Made by a program: the position numbers and the translations under genes. Shown piece after piece: positions 58,865 to 64,000 of a stretch of 64,000 nt of DNA; the stretch's first letter is position 1; each line of letters begins with the position of its first letter. The notes beneath the pieces are model-generated. The model worked only from the letters and a program-made list of their open reading frames with translations. It was not told where the DNA came from and did not search any database. The stretch spans positions 30,867,197 through 30,931,196 of the forward strand of contig CM031626.1 in the NCBI GenBank assembly GCA_018398815.1, read 5' to 3'. This stretch comes from Conus ventricosus (Eukaryota > Mollusca > Gastropoda > Neogastropoda > Conidae).

Positions 58865-59929
58865 CTTCACAAGTCTGTATGATATAATGAATGAAATGCT
58901 TAACTACGACGATGGTCACTTTAAAACAGTGAGACCTTTTTCTGTGCAGGGTATATACGGTCACCAGGAATAGATGGATCCACTCCATGTCGATCAAAGC
59001 TCATAGACTGCATCACTCTGTCCAGGCCGCCTGATTACATAATTTTCTTGACCATACTCATTTATCCACGCCCCAATCATGTATACATTGTGCTTGGTCC
59101 GTGTGGCTCCAAACGCATCTTAGTATTCAGACATCGCTATTTCGTGTTCCCTGACTTCTTTGTGAGGGAGCAAGTGAAGAACGTGACATGTCTGTGTCCT
59201 TTTCTACCGGTGATAAGATTCAGCAGTGTGACCTATTTAAACTGCGTTTTTCTTTCCACAGCAAAAACACAAAGCCATATCGAGTGCCAGGACTGGGCAC
59301 CTGGAACTGTTCAGTGTCAGTGTGGCCTGATCTGTTCGAACACTTGATATGTGTGATTTGATCTCTCGTGTGCAGAGCATGAAGATGAGGCCCATTGTCC
59401 CCACCCACTGAGAAATGCGGACCAGGGAAGGTAAAGCTGAAATAAGCTTCTGCATATGATAGTCTTGCCAGCAAGTGAATTGATCTCTGACTAACACCAA
59501 GGTCATTTAGAAGAAGAAGAAGAAGAAGAAGAAGAAGACGGAGAAGAAATGCTGTGCCGGTAGATGGGCACTTTTTCCTGTTTAAAGTCCGATACGTGCC
59601 TGTCTCTATCAGCTATTTCTTACGGAGGTTGACAAGGAAACCCGCAATGCCCTTCTACGTTGATGTAATATTTTCTGTGCCCCGTTTTGTCCATCTTTAC
59701 ATAGGAACCTTTCCACTGGTCAACTTGGTGTGGTCAGACGATTGTTAAAACAAAGAACTTTGCGCGCTGGTGACCTACTCGTTTTTGAGTGAACCAGTAT
59801 TTTAGGAAGAAGAAGAAGAACTTCATCACCCTCTATGAACTCTCTGTAAGGTCTTTCTATCAAAGACACTCCTTGTCGCATGCCTGTGACAATTTCAACT
59901 TATGCTGTGCCAGCTTACCTGCCGCCCCT
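58865..59929. other. No recognisable gene
   Basis: Mirrors 25961-26979. Contains GAA runs at about 59511-59540 and 59809-59820. Short frames without motifs. Confidence 0.6.
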
Positions 59930-60093
59930 GGCTGGTTATGAAGATCAAGTATGTGCTCATGGGTAGTGTTGATGACATCAAGGTAGACTTCCGCACCAAC
60001 GTTTCACGTGAGGTTGCTACAGGTCCTCAGAGTGCATGGCCATGTAACAGTTCAGAGGGCGAGAACCCCATATTGACGTTCTTACTTCCTGGT

Positions 60094-60158
60094 GTGCGCG
60101 CGCGTGTGCGAGTATGTGTGTGTGTGTGTGTGTGTTGTGTGGTTTGGGGTGTGTGTGT

Positions 60159-60229
<71 letters not shown>

Positions 60230-60234
60230 GTGCA
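60094..60234. repeat. (GT)n inside the integrase remnant
   Basis: Same position within the element as 25697-25815. Confidence 0.94.
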
Positions 60235-60697
60235 GCGTTGGAAGAGGTCAAGACAGCGGTCACAGTCCCTGGTCTCTCTGTAGTCATCTTCCTCTCTTCA
60301 TCTCTTTGAGAATGCCGTTCAGTCATTCTGTCAAGCCAGTCGCCTGAGGATGATATACTGCCGTTCCATTCCAGTGAGGCGGCACATCTCTTCCCACATT
60401 TCTGAAGTGAATTGAGATCCTCTGTCTGAATGAATGATTTCGAGTAAGCCAGCTATGGAGAAGATGCTCAGGGTGTCCCAGCGACGGCCCCAGTGACTTG
60501 GAAAAGGCTGTCCTCTCGGAATAACGAGCGGCATAGTTAAGTAACGTCAGAATGTACTTCATTCCACAGTTTGGGACTTTCCAATAGTCCAATAACACCT
60601 ACGCCTTCTCTGCTGAAGGGTTCACTGACAAGGGGGACTCTGCGCACCTGTCCCTCAGGAATGCTTCTTTGACATGTGTCACAAGACTGGCGATGAC

Positions 60698-61551
60698 ACC
60701 AGCCGCCGTGGCGAAGTGGTTAGCGTCGCGGACCTCCCGTCTGGGAGGTCGTGGGTTTGAATCCCATCAGAGTCATGTGGGTTTTTCTGCCCCAACTGGC
60801 TCATACCCAGAGTTGAGTTTGCTGCGGACTCAGTTGGGAAGACTGGGACCACACAATCGAGTTTCATCCACTTAATGGATGCGTTTCTGAGAGTGTTGCT
60901 CAAATTTCCTGACCAACACTGCACGTGCCTGTATCTCTCGGGCCTGGTTGAGGCCGGGATATATTATGAAAGGAAGCGTAGAGTACAGCCCTGTCATGTA
61001 GTCTCAGACTGAAATGGAAATCGGTACATCATCTTAATCATCCTCATTCTCATCGATCAGCATAAAAAAATATTTTTAAAAATGTCTCAAGTTCTGTAGC
61101 CCTTCAAGCCCTTCTCTCATGTGACCTCAATATCGATGTCCTCTCTACGTCTGTGGCCTTGGTTTGGTTCCGGTGGGTCACCGGTATCGCGAGTCCATGG
61201 GGGTTGTCGTTGGACGGATGTGGTGGTGCCCTCCGGAGGGAGAGCTCACTCACGCCGGCTCCGCAACTAAGCAATTATTGTCGTCAGTAGGGGGTTAGTA
61301 GGTGGTGTCCTGCATATGTTAGATCAAAACAGGCCACTGAACACCACCGAAGTGACTCGGCAGCAGTGCAGTGTCTCCTCCGGTGGGTTGCCTCTTGACG
61401 ACATGACATTGACTGCTCCCTGTGGATGACCGGTGCCAGGCTCCGGCGGGGGCCGACCGGCTGTGGCTGTGGTCGGGGTGTCGGAATGAGCGGCGTGGTG
61501 CACTGCCTCTGAGGTGGCGCAGAGGTTGGGACAGCAAAAAAAAAGAAAAAA
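60698..61551 (+). mobile_element. tRNA-derived retroposon, full copy 5
   Basis: Head at 60698-60772 (A box 60709-60719, B box 60754-60764), A-rich tail ending near 61551, and target-site duplications ctggcgatgac (60687-60697) and ccggcgatgac (61554-61564). It shares its insertion site with copies 4 and 6, so these three descend from one insertion. Confidence 0.88.
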
Positions 61552-62406
61552 GACCGGCGATGACGCCTGATGTCCGTTCTGCTAGTGGGCAAACAGAAGG
61601 GAGTGCTATATAATCAGAAGACTTGTCTATGCCAAAGGATATTGAACGAGTCCTTTACTCCCAAGTTTCACAACATCATTGATCATGGGCCGTCTCTATG
61701 AATGCCACTCAAGAAGCATCAAATTTTTGTAGCCATCATATGAATATACCTTCTGGGTAAAGAAGTGGCCTCCACTCTTTAATGGTCAGTGACACTTTCG
61801 GTTGAGCTTTCTCGAGCATCTTCGCCAAGGATCGATCGTCCTGGTGAGTGTTGATAAGAGTAGTCCTTGTGGCATTAGTACGAACAACACCGGTTGGTTT
61901 GAGAGGCATTTACATTCCTCATCAGCATCTGGGACCGGGTCACAGCTGCAGCCAGTTCTACAAATGATACTAGAGGTGCCCCCTGAACGCAGAGCCTCTG
62001 CAATGACTTGGAAGTGAGGTCGACGACAAGGCCAGATGTGTCCCTCCTGTCACATTTGGTTTTTTGAAGTCCAGACTTATCCGCACCGTTGTGATCCTCT
62101 TTTCTGACATTTGAAGGGTCGTCCCGCTGAGAATTGATAAGAGTAGTCCTTGTTACATTAGTGCCAACAACACCGGTCAGCTTAGGAGGGTGACGACAAT
62201 CACAGCCCTCACAGCAGTCTGGGACCGGGTTACTTCTACAGCCAGCTCTACAGATGATGCTACATCTTCACAGTCCCCCCTGACCACAGAAGTTCTGCCA
62301 TGACTTGGGAACGAGGTCGCACAACAGGGCACAGAACTGTCCTTCCCGTCACATCAGGTTGCTGAAGGTCCAAACTATCGGCGTGACAGCACCATTTCGA
62401 TCCCCA

Positions 62407-63277
62407 TGTGTGTCATCATCATCATCTTTGATTTAACGTCTGTTCACCCAAAGTGATATTAGACAAAATAAATAAATATCAAATAAAATAATAGTATAGT
62501 AAAATAAAATAAATTAAATGAATGAAATAAATTGATTAAAATAAAATAATAGATAGATAAACTAAACAGGATAGAATAATAAAGAAATGTGGGGCGGGGG
62601 GGGGGGGGGGAGGTATGTGTCACTGGATGGGTTTGTATTGTTTGTGGTGATGGTGTATAGTGTCCTTTAGTAATAGTGGAATAATCTGTCCTTCACCCTT
62701 TCTTTCTGTCCTTCACGTATTAACCTATTCTACGAGTACATTGACAGATCTGATACATTATAAAGTATCTATAGATTTGGACTGCAAATCAATTCAAGTT
62801 GTGCGGTCCACAGCCAGCCAATCATGAAAGCCATCCAGGATAGCCACCGTGTAAAAGTTCGATCCCGTAATCTCGAGTTATGGTTAGAAAAATTGACTTG
62901 CATACTGCATAGAATATTCAGACTGTTTTAAATATCTTAAATCTAAAAGTAATAAATTCCCAATGTGTCCTACTATCTTAACAATTAACAGATATAATTT
63001 CATAACGCAGGAAAGAACAACAATAAATCAACAAATCAAAGAAAAATACCAACAGGACTGGAATGCAAAATTTGGGAAAATTTTTTTAGAAGCTGAAAGT
63101 CATTTACAATTTTTTCAATGGATAATGGCTCATAAGGTAGCAGCACGCCCCTAAAGTTTTAGTAATGAGTGCTTTAATTTCAGAACAGAGTATGAGTAAT
63201 GCTTTATAGTAATCTGGTTTCCACATATACAATTTACATCTTTAGAAAATTTTGTTCTAAAAGCATTTAGACGAAGT
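62407..63277. other. AT-rich sequence, no confident gene
   Basis: Includes AAATA-rich repeats (about 62460-62575) and a G run (62596-62610). An open stretch at 62963-63154 has no recognised motif; it may belong to the adjacent LINE remnant. Confidence 0.5.
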
Positions 63278-63640
63278 TTAAACATCAAAGTTATAAATAT
63301 GTCTGGATTTTGTATTACTAAGATATGTCAAGAGTAACTTTGAATCTGCGATAGGTTCATTTAATCCTTTAATACAATTTTGTGAATATTGACTGTTTGA
63401 TGTCATTAGAATATTATCAAATTCATCTTTAGATATTTTTTCAATATGTTTATAGCATTCATGTAAATCTAACTTTATATTCAGCTGTATTGTTCCTTCA
63501 ACATTACGCGCTGCTCTTTTAGCTGCTCGGTCAACCACTTCATTATAATATATCCCATAATGTGAAGGTACCCAATAAAAAGTGATACTGATGTTTTTAG
63601 TTGATAACTGATGTATTGCATGTTTTATTTCTAGTATCAT
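63278..63640 (-). pseudogene. LINE RNase H C-terminal remnant, a third family
   Basis: One open stretch of 120 codons. FYWVPSHYGIYYNEVVDRA (63575-63520) is the WVPSH..GI..NE..D motif of LINE RNases H, and it is followed by an alpha-rich tail. The sequence differs from both other RNase H remnants here, so it is a separate element. The preceding catalytic residues and RT are absent. Confidence 0.7.
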
Positions 63641-63721
63641 TTCGAGACGCTTTTAATTTTGACATTGATAGCTGTATGAGATTTGATCGACATCATTGGA
63701 TAACTTATCATAGTCATAAAC

Positions 63722-64000
63722 CTTACGCCTTCTTGCTCTGTGAAGGGTCACTGACAAGGGGGACTCTGCGCACCTGTCCTCAGGAATGCTTCTTTGACAT
63801 GTGTCACAAGATGGCGATGACACCAGCCGCCGTGGCGAAGTGGTTAGCGTCGCGGACTCCCGTCTGGGAGGTCGTGGGTTTGAATCCCATCAGAGTCATG
63901 TGGGTTTTTCTGCCCCAACTGGCTCATACCCAGAGTTGAGTTTGCTGCGGACTCAGTTGGGAAGACTGGGACCACACAATCGAGTTTCATCCACTTAATG
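63722..64000 (+). mobile_element. Third copy of the Gypsy flank with retroposon copy 6, cut by window end
   Basis: Matches 60599-60880 in the same orientation: about 95 bp of Gypsy pol flank, then the retroposon head from about 63820 with intact A and B boxes. Being the same insertion junction, it shows that the duplicated unit occurs at least three times. Its left edge near 63722 abuts the LINE remnant. Confidence 0.8.

Larger units (their letters stand above)
59930..62406 (-). mobile_element. Decayed Ty3/Gypsy element (inverted copy)
   Basis: The better-preserved copy of 23087-25960. GMKYILTLLNYAARY (about 60571-60527) has Asn at the first catalytic position. HSDRGSQFTSEMWEEMC (about 60433-60383) holds the second Asp. 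A GLTERLN-type segment near 60325 holds the likely Glu. NMGFSPSELLHGH is near 60075-60040. The retroposon (60698-61551) and a GT tract (60094-60234) interrupt it. The leader part contains a diverged tandem duplication (61848-62030 and 62135-62290). Confidence 0.68.

Overview
The window is eukaryotic genomic DNA, most likely from a mollusc and probably a gastropod. The reasons are an intron-containing LDLa/LRR/7TM receptor of the GRL101 type (first known from the snail Lymnaea), very dense CA/GT microsatellites, several non-LTR retrotransposon clades, a tRNA-derived retroposon family, Ty3/Gypsy elements and a virus-like DNA element. There is no prokaryotic gene organisation. It is a draft scaffold: two runs of exactly 1000 N (11878-12877 and 33074-34073) join three contigs, which overlap one another in content.

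Contig 1 (1-11877) holds a minus-strand receptor gene with exons at 9730-9959, 6148-6657 and 3502-5561. It encodes a C-type lectin domain, LDLa repeats, leucine-rich repeats and a rhodopsin-like 7TM domain. A LINE 3' fragment (502-2462) and an ~840 bp tRNA-derived retroposon (2463-3327, with a 13 bp target-site duplication) lie downstream, and another LINE fragment lies upstream between microsatellites.

Contig 2 (12878-33073) begins with a second copy of that receptor locus. Its first 5.4 kb (12878-18290) is degraded in a way that looks like bad consensus sequence, and it lacks the LINE and retroposon seen in contig 1. It continues into a decayed Gypsy element with a nested retroposon and then an I/Jockey-type LINE that runs into the gap.

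Contig 3 (34074-64000) starts with a virus-like DNA element of polinton/adintovirus character (34074-42018): family-B DNA polymerase N-terminus, packaging-type ATPase, a capsid-like candidate and several conserved unknown genes, ending at a perfect 27 bp inverted repeat around a 10 bp minisatellite. Next come a Gypsy element with the unusual order protease-integrase-RT-RNase H (42019-46000), a Tc1-like transposase in a second low-quality block (44345-48640), and a long stretch (51225-62406) that is the reverse complement of 23087-33073.

Overall the window is one receptor locus plus nested mobile elements, each present about twice. The simplest reading is uncollapsed, partly misoriented haplotypes. 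True segmental duplication is the alternative, and structural differences between copies (a LINE+SINE presence/absence, a ~540 bp segment) are real either way. Most broken frames are single-base indels, so 'pseudogene' here often means 'disrupted in this assembly'. Family assignments come from motifs read by eye; no database search was run.
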